A stretch of 64,000 nucleotides of DNA, taken from Chimonanthus salicifolius (Eukaryota > Streptophyta > Magnoliopsida > Laurales > Calycanthaceae). The notes under the pieces were generated by a model that saw nothing but the letters and a program-made list of their open reading frames with translations, ran no database searches and was not told where the DNA came from. The stretch lies in contig CM023535.1 in the NCBI GenBank assembly GCA_013350335.1, forward strand, positions 33,698,991 through 33,762,990, in the 5' to 3' direction. The translations under genes and the position numbers were made by a program. Of this stretch, positions 21,735 to 35,400 are shown one piece after another. Positions within the stretch are counted from its first letter, which is position 1. Every line of letters starts with the position of its first letter.

Positions 21735-24700
21735 TGTAACACCCTGGAATTTCAAAGTTATCAGTTTATATGAAAATATTCATATTTACGGAATTGCCAT
21801 TGTGATAAAAATTGATTTGAATTTAAATGGGTCAATGGCTCAATCAAGACCCAAAGGATGATAGTTGGTTTACAAAACAAATAAATGGGTAAGATAAATT
21901 TAAACGGGTCAAGAATCATATTTGGGTCAAATTTGGATAAATGGGTCAAAATGGCTAGATGGGACCCAATGGGTCGTGTGAATGGCATGATTAACCATGG
22001 ATTGAGTTCAAGCTTAGTTAATTTAAGTTTATTAATTACTTGAGTTTGGTTTGAGTTGAAATGAATGGTTGGTTAAGTTGAGTTGAATTTATTAGTTAAG
22101 TTAAATTAAATGAATGGCTTAGGTTGGGTGAGTTGAATAAATGAGTTGGATGAATATGTATTTTTATTGTGAAGTGTGTGAATGAGAAGGGAAGTGTTTT
22201 AAATTACAAGTTTGAGCAAGGAAAAACGTTGGTGCATGGGGAAACATTACCATGCATGTAACCCCCATTTAGGTGATGAATAAAATGGGAGTTACATTTT
22301 GAATGGGAGTTACTTCTTGAAGTCACAAGGGTTACTAGGGACGTTGGCTGCATGCATGAGCAATTTCATGCATGTAACGGCTACCATGGAGATATGAGAA
22401 TGATGGCTTTGAGAGTTACAAATGTATGAATGAAGGAGGATGAAGCACATGGGAGTTTCATTTGGTTGCATGGAAATTATGGCCTATGCATGAAACTCCA
22501 AAGATGGAGACAATTGGAGTTGCCGTTTCATGGAGTTACAAAAGGGGTCCTTGACTTTTCAAATTCAAAAAGGTTAGATTACACGTTGGAAAGGGCATGA
22601 GGGTTTATTCCATGCTTAAGTATTCAAAGAGACAACCAATGGAGGGAGGATGAAGCACATGGGAGTTTCATTTACATGTGAAACTCCCACATGCAAAATT
22701 AATGCAAAATGGATAGTGTGAGGAATGCACACAGCAAAACCGTTGGGAACCCTTGGTGTTTCATTTCATAGATGAAACCCCAAGGAACTTAAAGGATTCT
22801 AATTATGGAGAGATGAGTTACACAAGGGCTGAATTAACCTTGGGCTGTTTTTGGTCAAGCAAAGGATTTTCACTCTCTCTATCTCTCTATCTCTCTTGGA
22901 CGTCCTCTATCTTTCTAAACCAAGAGCAGCAGCTGGTTGTTCATTTTAATTAGTTTTTGGGTAATCCTTTCATCAAGACAAAAATCAGCAAAAGGGTTTT
23001 GGCAACAAGGTTAGCAATTTCATTCAAGACCAAAGTTTTTTCTCTCTCACTCTCTTAAGTCCTTGTCACCTGGCTGAATTATCTCAAGGAGCTTGCATCA
23101 AGATCAGTCTCAGCCCAAAGAACAGCAAGAGAGAAGGAGAGGTCAAGGAGATAAAGGGTCAAAGAAGGAGTCAAAGGAACCGAAGGAGACGCGGTATTAG
23201 TAAGTGCATTTTGAACCCTTGTTTAATAGATTGGTTAAGAAAATGAGATTTGGCCATTGTATGGCCAGATCCATCAATGGTTTAGACCTAGAATTATGAT
23301 GTTTAAAATGATAAAATATGGACCATAGGGTTCGGCCCCATTGGATGGCCGAACCCCATGGAAAAACTTGGTGGATTCTATGGTATTTGAAAGTCAAAAT
23401 CCATATTTTGGAGTGAGGATTTTAGAAGATTTTTATATGGAATTAAGCTTGCTGTTTTGGAGTGGATATGACATGACTGAACCATATTTATCTTATGTTA
23501 ATTTGCTGATTAATTTCATAGATAAATATGGGTGGATTTCCATTAAGAGAACCATAGGGTTCGGCCATGTGTATGGCCGAACCCCATGGACTGTTTTTAG
23601 ATGATTTTAAGTGTGTATTTTAAAAAGGTTAAAACATAAATAAGGAAGTTATTTTGGACATAGATGATTGATTAAGAAACTCAAAACCAAAGGACATAGG
23701 GTTCAGCCACCATGGAGGGCCGAACCCCATGCAAATAATGGTTTGTTTTGATGTGTTTGGAACAAATAAACCATGAAGTTGATGGACTGTTTTGGGTTAT
23801 TATTTTAAGATGTAAGTACATGTTTTACAATGGTTTAAAAACATGGATTTGGGTGCTGGTTTCAGACCTAAGATGAAGGACTAAATGTTCAAAAATAATC
23901 TCATGGTGTTCGGCCAATATACATGGCCGAACCCTATGAAATTGGGCTAATTTTGGAGGATTGTTTTGAAGGTTAAAAACCTGATTTAGATATACAGTTA
24001 TTACCTGGTTAATTAAGGTTTAAAAACAGTAAATGTAATCATTGGGTTCAGCCATGATGGAGGGCCGAACCCCATGTAAAACGGTGTGGGTTTTCATGTT
24101 GAGAACCCCATGGAAACCATGGAAACCATGAAAATCCATGGACTGTTTTGTAGAATAAATGGGTTAAGTTTATGATGAACATTAGGTATTATTTATATGC
24201 TTTAATTTAAGAATAATATATGTTGTTTATGGAGTTAGTATGGGTAGGTAATCGGCCAATATGAATGATGGAAATTGAGTATAAAATCACATTGGTGAGG
24301 TTCGGCCATATGTATGGCCGAACCCCACTAATGATGATTGTGGGACATAATTGTTGGTTTATATGAGGATATGGAGGGTTAAAGAAGGATCAAATTAGGT
24401 GATGAGGTTCAGCCATGTGTATGGCTGAACCCCACTAAAGATGGTTTTTTATGTATGGTGATGAAAGTTAGTTAATTTAAAGCAAAGGTTGGTCTCAATG
24501 GCACAATTGTAATTATGGCTGAAATGATCAAAAATAAAATGATCATATGATGGGATAAATGGGCTAAAACCAAAGTGGTAAGGTTCAGCCATAATGTATG
24601 GCCGAACCCTACTAAGGTTCGTTTAGAAGTTTGGGTAATTAGATAGGTTTTAATTAAATAAATGAATGACCAATGTTTTAATGGATGAGGTTCGGCTATG

Positions 24701-25886
24701 GCTTTGGCCGAACCCCACTAGGTGATTCTTGGAAAATAAAGCTTTGCTGGAAATTAGGTGGATAAATGATTAAGTTGCTGCCATGTGCATAGGGTATTCG
24801 GATTTTTAGAACGGTGAGCGAGACGTGATCGAAAGACGGTCCAAAGGAAGGATCGAACAAAGTAAACTACTGTAGGTTTCCTACCTTGTTGTAACCACTT
24901 AACTTATTCGCTGTTTTATGTTTATTTGAATCAAATGTTATATTTACAAATGGCATGTTTGCATAGACATCTCATGCATAGCATGGGATGATGGGGAAGT
25001 AACCGGAGGCCACACTCCGTCGGGGCGTCCGAAAGACCATTGTGGGGTACCCTGATGATGAGAATCCCATCAGGAGGAATCCGGAGGCCACACTCCGTCG
25101 GGGCGTCCGAAAGACCACTGTGGGTTACCTTGACGATGAGAATCCCGTCAAGTGATGGCTATGTTGAATGGTGATGGGTGGGACTCATTACATGTTCATT
25201 TCATACATAGCATATGTTTTACAGAATTTTGTCACACATGTATAATTATTATCCTATTTGCATGATTTTGACTAACCATGTGGTAGCCCTACTCGGAAAC
25301 ACTACTGGGCGCGTTGATCTAACGCCCTATCTATATCTTTAGTGGATGATGCAGGGAAAGGAAAGAACGTGGTTGGAGAAGAGGACCAAGTACGAAAACT
25401 TGGGCGATTTGAATGATTGCAATGGACTATGAATGGATTATTTATGGACTTGTTAGTTGATTTATTTGGAACAATGTAATTTGTTAAATTAGGTGTTGGC
25501 ATGTAATAAGTAGTTAAGTAGATGCTATGGTTGGATTTATTTGAATGGTTTGGAATGAATAGTAGACTAAGGTTATATAATAATTTTGGAGAATAAATAA
25601 GGTACTTTGCTATCTAAAAATGGAAATTGGATTAATCATAGGTTCTATTATAACCTCAGTTACATCTAGACTAAGTTAATTCCGCAAGTTATATATATAC
25701 CATGTGCGGATCAGTTTTATGGACTTAGTTCATACGCACATGGGCTTGGCCAGTTAAGGGTCGGATTTAGAGATCCGAACTTAACTCGCGTCGTGACATT
25801 CCGCCCCGATCACTTGTTGATTATTATTATATTTTAAAAAAAAAAATAAACTCTGAATATTAGAGTGAAAAGGGCGGGGTGTTACA
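21735..25886 (+). mobile_element. Solo LTR S2 (plus-oriented, same subfamily as element A LTR)
   Basis: 4152 bp from TGTAACACCCTGG to GGGCGGGGTGTTACA, flanked by perfect CTATC duplications at 21730-21734 and 25887-25891. It reads as the reverse complement of the element A LTR with scattered substitutions and indels, and lacks any internal region. It has the TTCGGCCAT palindromes (about 23230-24720), the tandem pair 25004-25150 and the hairpin 25307-25327. At the TATA position it has TGTGCATAGGG, so this promoter looks decayed. Some palindrome arms have mutated (TTCAGCC at 23702, 24049, 24409). Confidence 0.95.
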
Positions 25887-25891
25887 CTATC

Positions 25892-26041
25892 CATGATGCA
25901 TTGGGTCTTAATTGGGTAATTAACCCAACTCTTACCCATCTAAGGTCCATTTCAACCATTAACCTTAACATTCAATCCATTTGCAATTCAAATTAGACCA
26001 AAACCAATATATTATAAGTGATAAAAATTCGGGGTGTTACA
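25892..26041 (-). repeat. Element B 3' LTR, last segment
   Basis: Resumes after solo LTR S2 and ends TTCGGGGTGTTACA at 26041, directly abutting the element B polypurine tract (minus strand AAAAGAAGGTAATAT). Confidence 0.8.
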
Positions 26042-26100
26042 ATATTACCTTCTTTTGAAAAAATTGACCCGAAAATCGAGTGAGTAGGATTTCACACAAA

Positions 26101-29100
26101 TTACACAAATAATTCAAGATGAGCGGCTCTCATTTCTGACTCAAGTTCCCAGGTGGCTTCCTCATTACCATGACGATCCCATACCACCTTGATGAATTGA
26201 ATTGCTTGGTTCCGTAACACCATTTGTTCCGTCTCAATCACTCTGACAGGCCTTTCGACGTAGGTCACGTCTTTTTGCACTTCTATATCTTGTACGTTCA
26301 GCACATGCAAGGGGTCAGGATTGTACTTCCTCAACATAAAAACATGGAACACATCGTGTAGTGATGACAATTGTGGAAGGAGTATCAGACGATAAGCTAC
26401 CTCCCCCACCCTCTTTTGGATTGGGAAGGGTCCCACAAATATGGGTGACAGTTTCCCTTTCTTTCCGAATCACATATGCCCCTTTCGTGGCGAGACTTTC
26501 AAGAACACTAAGTCTCCCACTTCAAACTCAAGGAATCTCATTCTCTTGTCAGCGTAGCTCTTCTGACGACTCTGTGCAGTGAGTAGATGTTATTGTATCA
26601 CCTTAATCTGTTTTGTGGACTTTGCGACTAGATCAGGTCTAATAAGTGCAGGCTCACCAGCCTCTGTCCAACACACTAGTGATCTATAGGGTCTACCATA
26701 CAACGCCTCAAATGGAGCCATCTTGAGGCTTGCCTGGTAACTATTGTTGATGAAAACTCAACCAGTGGTAAATGATCTTCCCAACCACCCTTGAACTCTA
26801 ACAACAACCTCTCAGTATGTCTTCCAATGTTTGTATTGTCCTTTCGAACTGGCCGTCGATTTGTGGGTGGAAAACTGTGTTGATCAACAAGTTTGTCCCC
26901 ATAGCTGACTGCATGCTCTGCCACACCCTGCCGGTGAATCGGCCATCTCTGTCGGACACAATAATCCTAGGGATACCATGCAGTCTGATGATATCCTTTA
27001 TATACTGCCGTCCTAAAGTCTCAAACGAGTCTGTCATCTTAATTGGAAGAAAATGCACAGACTTGGGCAAACGGTCTACAACAACCCATATTGCATCTTT
27101 TCCCTTTGATGACCTTGGCAACCCTGTCACAAAATCCATGGAAATATGTTCCTATTTCCATTCTGGCACTGGTAAGGGTTTGAGCAATCCGGGTGGTTTC
27201 TTATGTTCTGTCTTGACTTGCTGACAAGTAAGGCAATGAGCAACAAAATCAGCTACATCTCTTTTAAGTCCATGCCACCAATAATGTCTTTTCAAGTCAT
27301 GGCACATTTTGGTGTTTCCCGGATGAATAGAGAGTTTTGTTTGATGAGCTTCGATCAACAACTCCCTTCTGCAGCTTTGAGGCACATATGTCCTACCTCG
27401 GAATAAGAGGCCCTGACCTGGTCGTAATTCCCATTCTGGTACGACCTCACCAGTAGACATCTTAACCCATATTTCCTCCACTTCCGGATCTGTCCGCTGT
27501 TCTTCCTCAATCTTGGAAATCATGCTGGACCGTACCATTGGATTATACATACTTCCACGGTCTTTAATGTACAAATTGAATTCCCGAATGGTGGTCAACA
27601 TCTCCCATTCCTTCATAATCAAACTGGCCACCGTTGCATGTGACATGCGACTGAGGGCATCCGCCACTTTGTTTGCTTTGCCAGGATGATATCGTAGTGC
27701 AAACTCATAATCTTGCAGAAATTCCATCCATCTGTGCTGTCTCATATTGAGTTCCTTCTGATCAAACAGATGCTTCAAACTCTTATGGTCAGAAAATACT
27801 TTAAATTTCTCACCATATAGATAGTGTCTCCAGCTTTTGAGAGCGAAAACCACCGCGGCTAATTCCAGATCATGAGTGGGATAGTGGTGTTCATGTATTT
27901 TTAATTGCCTTGAACCATATGCCACTATATGATGACTTTGAGTGAGAGAGCACCCAAGTCCTTCTCCTGAAGCATCACAATATACTTCATATCCTTTGCC
28001 TCTTTACGGCAAAATCAGAATAGGAGTCGTTGTGAGCTTTTCTTTCAAATCTTCGATTACACACATCAGACCATTCAAATTTGACTCATTTCTGATTGAG
28101 TCGGGTGAGTGGAGCAGCAATCTTAGAGAAGTCCATAATAAACTTCCAATAATAGCCAGCTAGTCCCAAAAAGCTGCAGATTTCAGTCACATTCTTTGAA
28201 GCTTTCCAGTCTCTAACTGCTGCCACTTTAGTCGGGTCTACGGTTATTCCTTCTATTGATATAACATGTCCTATAAAATTGACCTCAGAGAGCCAGAACT
28301 CGCACTTCCTTGCTTTGGCATATAATTGATTCTTCTTCAAAATGTCCAGGACTATCCTCAGATGTTCAGCATGCTCCTCCCGACTTGTAGCGTAAATCAG
28401 GATATCATCGATGAACACAATCACGAACTTGTCCAAATAAGGTCAAAACATTTTGTTCATCAAATCCATGAACACAACTGGTGCATTGGTGAGTCCAAAC
28501 GGCATGACAACATATTCATTTAGTCCATACCGAGTTCTGAAAGAAATCTTCTCTATGTCTTCATCCCTGAGACGGATTTGATGGTAGCCTGACATCAGAT
28601 CAATCTTGGAGAAATAACTAGAGCCTCTGAGTTGATCGAACAGGTCTTCAATCCCGGGAAGAGGGTACTTGTTCCTAACCATTAACTGATTCAGCTTCCT
28701 GTAATCCACACACATCCGAAGAGTACCATCCTTCTTCTTAACAAATAATACCGGTGCTCCCCAGGATGAAGTGTTGCTCCGGATGCATCCCAGTCTGAGG
28801 AACTTATCAATTTGTTTCTTCAACTCAGACATTTCTGTTTGGGCCATCCGATAATGCGACAATGATACAGGAGCAGTGCCAGGATATAGCTTGATCTCAA
28901 AGTCAATCTCCCTTTTCGGAGGTAAGGCAGGGAGTTCTGTCGGAAATACCTCTGCGTAGTTTTTCACTACCGCAAGTAATTCAACCATGGGTTCCTTGTC
29001 TAGTCTGATACTGTTCAATACCAGATGGTTCATTTCTTCAAGCAATCTCCTGGTCAATGGAATGCTCTGTCTGTCGGTATGTACCACATATCATTTTCCC

Positions 29101-30562
29101 TCTGGTGACCAAAATATCACCCTGTGAGATGGTAGTCAACGCTAGCCTAGAAATTAGCCAACCAATCCATGCCAAATATGATGTCGTACTCTGCCATCTC
29201 GAGTACCAAATAATTGAACTTAAATCTGAACCCAGCAAGTTCAGTGTCTACGGAAGTGTAGATCAGACACAGTGATGTGTCTCCAATAGGGGATACAATA
29301 GTAAGTGCGGTGGACATTTGTTGTACTAAGGTGCCAGTAGCAGATATGAAGGTAGCAGATATAAAAGAGTGGGATGCTCCTGAATCAAATAATGCAAAAG
29401 CATAAGAACTACCAACTACTGCCATACCTTGAATCACCGAGTGATCCACTATTTCTAGAGGAGGAGCCAAAGTATACAGTCGTCCAGATCCTCGGATAGG
29501 TGCCCTGTCCTATCTGGTTATGTGCTTTGGATGCTCGAGACTGAGTTGGTCGAACTGGAGGACAGAAGGAACCCCTGGAGTCAGAAGGTCTATTGATCTG
29601 TGGACACTCCTTCTTGAAATGGCCCTGCTGGCCACACTGGAAACAAGTGCTAATACCTCGAGGAACCTGAGAGATTGATCCTGATGTGGAGGACTGATTG
29701 GGACGAAAACCTCTAGTGGACCCAGTAGAAGGTGAGGGACTCCCAAATTTGGGTCTGAATCTCTTGTTCGGGCGGAAAGTATTTCCCCCGTTCTAACTTC
29801 GTCAGTTATCCACAAACCTGACTGTCTCAGCCAGCTCTTATTCAGCTATGTTGGCTCGGCTAACCACTTCTGCTAAAGTGGCTGATTTGAAGATTGTGAC
29901 TTTGTTTCTTAGATTCTGTCGCAGGCCCCGTTCAAACTTCTGGGCCTTCTTGTATTCCATGTCTACCATGTACAAAGCACAACATGATAAATGGAGAAAC
30001 TCTTGATAATATTCTGCAACAGTCATGGTGCCTTGGACTAGAGATATGAACGCTTGTGTCTGGCGCTCCTTCTCCTCCTCTAGAAAATAATGATTCAGAA
30101 ACATTCCTGCGAACTGGTCCCATGTCATGTCAGTTTTTTCCCCCGCTGGAATTTGTGCTTGCTGATGTTCTATTACTCTCCACCATTTGCTGGCATCATC
30201 CACCAATTGTGAAGTAACCAGCAATATCCTGTCCTCGTCAACTGTGATTTTGAGAAGCTTCAAAATCTTGGTAATATTCTTGATCCATTTTTCTGCTTCT
30301 GCGGGTCCCTCTTTCCCTTTGAAATAAGGGGGACGCTGCTGTTGGAAATCCCTAACCATATTCCGGTCCTGTGATGCATTGGAGGTTACGCCTCCATAGC
30401 CATTCTGATGTTGCTGTAGAAAGGAAGTGACTACCGCCTGTACTAGGCTCTGCAGCTCAGGAGGTACCTCTCGAACGTTCACACTATTATGTCCCTCTTC
30501 CTGATTCTGTACCTCTTCCTCCTAATGTGGTTTTGTCGGGTGTTCCTTCTTCTTGGAGGCAT
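26101..30562 (-). pseudogene. Element B gag-pol, degenerate
   Basis: Starts at ATG 30562 (MPPRR, as in element C) and ends ELFV-TAA at 26101. Remnants in order: Gag core 30482-29838 ([13 protein letters not shown]); zinc-knuckle region about 29800-29500 in shifted frames; protease 29470-29147 with [13 protein letters not shown] 29087-28443 and 28436-28086 with FIDDILIYA, split by TGA at 28441; RNase H 27925-27152; integrase zinc finger near 27330-27230; integrase core 27139-26798 with VSDRDGRF; tail and chromodomain-like region 26436-26101 (VVWDRHGNEEATWELESEMR). At least six frameshifts or stops separate these pieces. It cannot encode a working protein. Confidence 0.93.
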
Positions 30563-30977
30563 TTTCCTAAGTCATTGAAATATTGCTTGACTTCGTTTTC
30601 TCATAAAGTTTTAGGTTTACACTGTTGGGGAAATTACTTAATCATCATCTTGTATTTCTTGTTTTGGGGAATTTTCCTATGTATCACATAATGTTTCTCA
30701 TTTTGGGGAAATCCTGATATTTCTTGTTTGGGGGAGATACATTATATTTCGCTATGTTTGATAAATCCCTAATTATAGTGATTGTCCTTCCCTTGCTGTT
30801 ATTCTTCTCATCAAGTGTTGTTCTCAGATTGAATGCTTACAATCTGATTCTCAAGAAAGTAAATTAATCATGTCCGTGCTGTAGACTCCGAATAGTCTGT
30901 CAGTTGGGATTCTTATCTTGTCAGTGACACATGATACCGTATTAATCTTACTTTGAAAGATTCACACTTCCGTTTTC

Positions 30978-30990
30978 GCTCTGATACCAA
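30978..30990 (-). other. Element B primer-binding site
   Basis: The minus strand reads TTGGTATCAGAGC, one base from the LTR end at 30992, identical to element A. Confidence 0.93.
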
Positions 30991-30991
30991 C

Positions 30992-31338
30992 TGTAAACGC
31001 CTTCCCCATTTTCACTCCCCGAAAATCAGAGTATATTTTTTTAATAAAGAGTGAGAGAAAGAGGGAACGTCACGACGTGAGCTAAGTCCGGGTTTTCAAA
31101 AATCCGACCCTTAACTGGCCACCTTTACGTGTGCGTGGACCAAGTCCATTAAAACAGTTCACACGCTTCACATTTAACTATGGAAATATTATATGAATAA
31201 AATACTATCCATATCCACGATATTAATAAGCAAGGAAGCCAATCACTATTAAAATAACTAAAACTTAAATATCCAAAGATCATCCAACCATCACAAAATA
31301 ATCTAAATTATTACAATCCCAAAATTAACAGTTCTCCC
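30992..31338 (-). repeat. Element B 5' LTR remnant
   Basis: Starts TGTAAACGCCTTCCCC and contains the conserved LTR end block (CGTCACGACGTGAGC, CCCTTAACTGGCC). After about 347 bp it breaks off at the junction with element C, losing the rest of R-U5, U3 and promoter. Confidence 0.85.
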
Positions 31339-32089
31339 TTGATGTGCATTATCCATCAAGAAGGATCTGGGGAACACACTTCGTCGGGGCGTCCGTAAGG
31401 CAACTGTGGGGATACCTTGATGAGGAGAATTCCATCAAGAGGATATATGTAATTGTGATGGGTGGGACTCATTGCATTTGACACCATAGCATGGCATTGT
31501 TTTACATGGATTTTGTATTATGATATCTATATGTTTTATGTACTAACCATGCGTTAGTCCTACTTGGAATGGCTTCTGGGCGCGTTGTCTAACGCCCTAC
31601 TTCTACCCTAGTGGATGACGCAGGAAATGAAGGGAACGATGAACGTGATCGGAGTCAAGCATAGGAGCTTGGATGTGTTTTAATTTATATTTTGATTAAG
31701 TTACTCATGGACTTGTAATTTGAGTAGCTAGCATTTGGGCATGTAATAACTTAGATAATTTGCTATGGTTTGAATGTTTTATTTGGATAATTAAGTTATG
31801 ATAATTATGGTTAAACGACGAACTACTTTGCTATCTAAAACGGAGTAGAACTAGGTTCTATTATAATTCCGCAGTTAGATTTTAATCCGCTTGTATAACA
31901 TATTGCGTGTGAACCGTATTCGTGGACTTAGTCCATGCACATGTATGGTTGGCCAGTTAAGGGTCGGACTTTAGAAGCTCGGACTTAGCTCACGTCGTGA
32001 CGTCTTGCTCTCTATCACTCTTTGTTTATTTTAAAAAAAAAATAGACTCTTATTTTCGGAAAGCGAGTGAAAAAGGAGGGGGAGTTACA
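31339..32089 (+). repeat. Element C 5' LTR, promoterless remnant
   Basis: Aligns to 38963-39711 of the 3' LTR from CCTTGATGTGCATTATCC onward and ends GGGGGAGTTACA before the PBS. The TATA position of the 3' LTR (38653) lies outside the preserved part, so the copy cannot start its own genomic RNA. Contains the conserved hairpin 31578-31597. Confidence 0.9.
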
Positions 32090-32090
32090 G

Positions 32091-32103
32091 TTGGTATCAG
32101 AGC
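32091..32103 (+). other. Element C primer-binding site
   Basis: TTGGTATCAGAGC, one base after the LTR end, complementary to initiator tRNA-Met. Confidence 0.95.
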
Positions 32104-32495
32104 AAAACGGGAAGGTTGAATCGTTCGAAGTAAGATTAGACGGTTTCATGTCTCACTGACAGATAAGAATCCCAACTGACCGACTCTTCGAAGTCCGTTG
32201 CACGGGGGCTGGATTAATTTACTTCGTTAGACTCAGACTTAACATTCAATCTGAGAACAATAAGGAATGATAACAAAGGAAGTACAGTCACAATAACTGG
32301 ATTTATCAAACATAACAAATTAAGAGATATTTCCCCGATATACCCAAACTGAGAAACAATAAATAGATACATAGGAAATTTCCCCAAAAACAAAGAAAAA
32401 CCAGGAGTGTTTATTTGGAAATTTCCCCAAAAGTGTGAAAATACAAACTGTACGAGGAAACTAAGTCAATGATGTTTTCAATGACTTAGGAAAAA

Positions 32496-35400
32496 ATGCC
32501 TCCAAGGAGAAGAAGAAGAACCCGACAACACCCAAGTGGGGATGAAGAGGAGGTGCAACAACCTCATCCATCAGGGGAAGAAAATAGCGTGAATATACTA
32601 GTAGTACCACCCGAACTACAAAACTTGGTTCAAGCAATGGTTACTTCGGTTCTACAACAGCACATGAACGGAAATGGGACCACCAGTGACGCCAATGACT
32701 GGAGCATGGTCAGAGATTTCCAGCAACAGCGTCCCCCTTATTTCAAAGGGAAAAAAGGGGTTGTCGGAGCGGAAAACTGGCTGAAGAAGAGATTACTCAG
32801 ATCTTGACCCTATTAAAGAGCTCGAGTCATGAAGACAAGATTTTGTTGGCTACATCACAACCGATTGATGATGCCGGTAAATGGTGGGAGGTGGTAGAGA
32901 AGCAGCGAGCACTCCTTCCGGAAATAGAAAGGACTGCAATGACTTGGGAACAGTTCTCAGCTACATTTCTGGACCATTACTTTCCCGAGGAGGAGAAGGA
33001 CCGCCATACTCAAGCATTTCTATCATTGGTACAAGGTACCATGACGATGGCAGAGTATCATCAGGAGTTCCTCAGTCTCTCCTGTTATGCTCTATATATG
33101 GTGGATACAGAGTATCGAAGGGCTCGCAAGCTTGAGCGGGGTCTACGGCCTAGCATTAGGGCCAAGGTAACCATATTCAAGGCAGCCACACTGGCAGAGG
33201 TGGTCAGCAGGGCCACTATAGCAGAACAAGAGATGGGTGAGATAGTGCAGTTTGACAACCGCCGAGGTCAGAGTGGGTGGGGTACATTTCAGCCCAACAA
33301 GAAGTTCCGACCGAACTTTAGCAGACCCTCACCTTCTATTGGGTCAATAGGGGGCTTTGGTCCCAATCATCCCTCCCCATCAGCATTAGTCTCACAGGTT
33401 CCCCGAGGGGTGAACAATTGTTTCCATTGTGACCAACCGGGTCATTTCAAGAGGGAATGCCCACAGCTCAGCAGACCCTCTTATTCCAGAGGTTCATTTC
33501 GCCCACCAACTAATTCACGAGGAGGCAGGACATATAATCAGGCGGGACGGGCACCTAACCCTACCGGATCTGGACGGTTGTTTACTTTAGCTCCTCCAGC
33601 AACAGTGGACCATTCTGTGATTCAAGGTATGGCAGTAGTCAGTAGTTCCTATGCCTTTGCATTATTTGATTCTGGAGCATCCCACTCCTTCATATCTGTT
33701 GCATTCATAACTGTTACTGGCACATTAGTACAAAAATTGTCCACATCACTCACAGTTGTATCCCCTATCGGAGACACGTCATTGGGGTTTATATGCACAA
33801 CAGTGAATACTGAACTCGCTGGTCTCAGATTTGAGTTCAACTATCTGGTACGCGATATGACTGAGTACGACATCATCTTTGGCATGGACTGGTTGGCTAG
33901 CTTTCAGGACAAAATTGATTGTTATCGCCGCAGGGTGCATTTTGGTCACCCGAGGGAAAGCAATATGTGGTGCGTACTGACAAACAAAGCAAACTGCATG
34001 AAGGGTTGAATCATCTGGTATTGAACAGTATCAGAATAAACAAGGTACCAATGGCTGAACTTCCGGCGATAGTAAAAGACTGTGCGGATGTATTTCCAAA
34101 AGAACTCCCTAGCTTGCCACCCGTGAAGGAGATTAATTTTGAAATCAAGTTGTACCCTGGCACTTCTCCAGTGTCATTACCTCATTACCGGATGGCACCA
34201 GCTGAGATGTCTGAGCTAAAGAAACAGATTGATGAACTGCTCAAACTGGGATGCATCCGGAACAGTACATCGTCTTGGGGAGCTCCAGTATTATTTGTGA
34301 AGAAGAAGGACGGTACACTCCGTATGTTTGTGGATTACCGAAAACTGAACCAGCTGATTGTTAGAAACAAGTATCCTCTACCCACGATCGATGATCTATT
34401 CGATCAACTTAAAGGTTCCAGCCACTTCTCTAAGATTGATCTGATGTCCGAATACCATCAAATCCGGGTTAGGGAGGAAGACATAGAGAAGACAGCCTTC
34501 AGAACGCGGTATGGACTTTATGAGTTTGTAGTCATGCTGTTTGGACTCACCAATGTACCGGCTGTGTTCATGGATCTAATGAACAGGATCTTCCTTCCTT
34601 ACTTGGACCAATTCGTCATTGTATTTATTGATGACATCCTGGTCTATTCCAAAAGTCAGGAAGAACACGTTGAGCACCTGTGAATAGTTCTGGACACCTT
34701 GAGGAAGAACCAGCTATATGCCAAAGCAAACAAGTGTGAATTTTGGCTATCTGAGGTCAACTTTTTGGGGCATGTTATATCAGCAGAAGGTATAACCGTG
34801 GACCAGGGTAAGGTGGCGGCAGTGAGAGATTGGAAAACACCAAAAATGTGACTGAAATCCGTAGCTTTCTGGGTTTGGCGGGTTACTATCGGAAATTTAT
34901 CATGGACTTCTCAAAAATTGCATGTCCACTTACCCGACTCACTCAAAAAGGAGTCAAGTTTGAGTGGTCAGATCTGTGCAATCGAAGATGTGAGGAGCTG
35001 AAGGAGAGACTTACAACTGTTCCTATCCTTATATTGCCGGAAAGAGGCAAGCGCTATAAGGTACAATGCGCTGCTTCAGGAGAGGGACTGGGGTGTTCTC
35101 TTAGTCAAAGTCATCGTGTGGTGGCTTATGGCTCAAGACAATTGAAAATACATGAACGCCTCTATCCCACACATGATCTAGAACTAGCCGTAGTCATTTT
35201 TGCTCTCAAAAGCTGGAGACATTATCTATATGGCGAGAAGTTTGAAGTGTTTTCAGATCAAAAGAGCTTGAAATACTTGTTTGATCAGAAAGAACTCAAC
35301 TTGAGGTAGCGCAGATGGATGGAATATTTGGCGGATTATGAGTTAAAGCTTCGACACCACCCTGGCAAGGCGAACAAGGTGGCAGATACCCTCAGCCACA

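Larger units (their letters stand above)
15920..31338 (-). mobile_element. Element B: old, broken Tekay/Del-type chromovirus with interrupted LTRs
   Basis: Minus-oriented. 3' LTR pieces at 15920-16398, 20183-21734 and 25892-26041; internal region 26042-30991; 5' LTR stub 30992-31338. Solo LTRs S1 and S2 lie within its 3' LTR, and LTR X with element A appears to do so as well. It is therefore older than all of these. The gag-pol is riddled with frameshifts. The 5' LTR stops abruptly at about 31338 where inverted sequence of element C begins. Confidence 0.8.
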
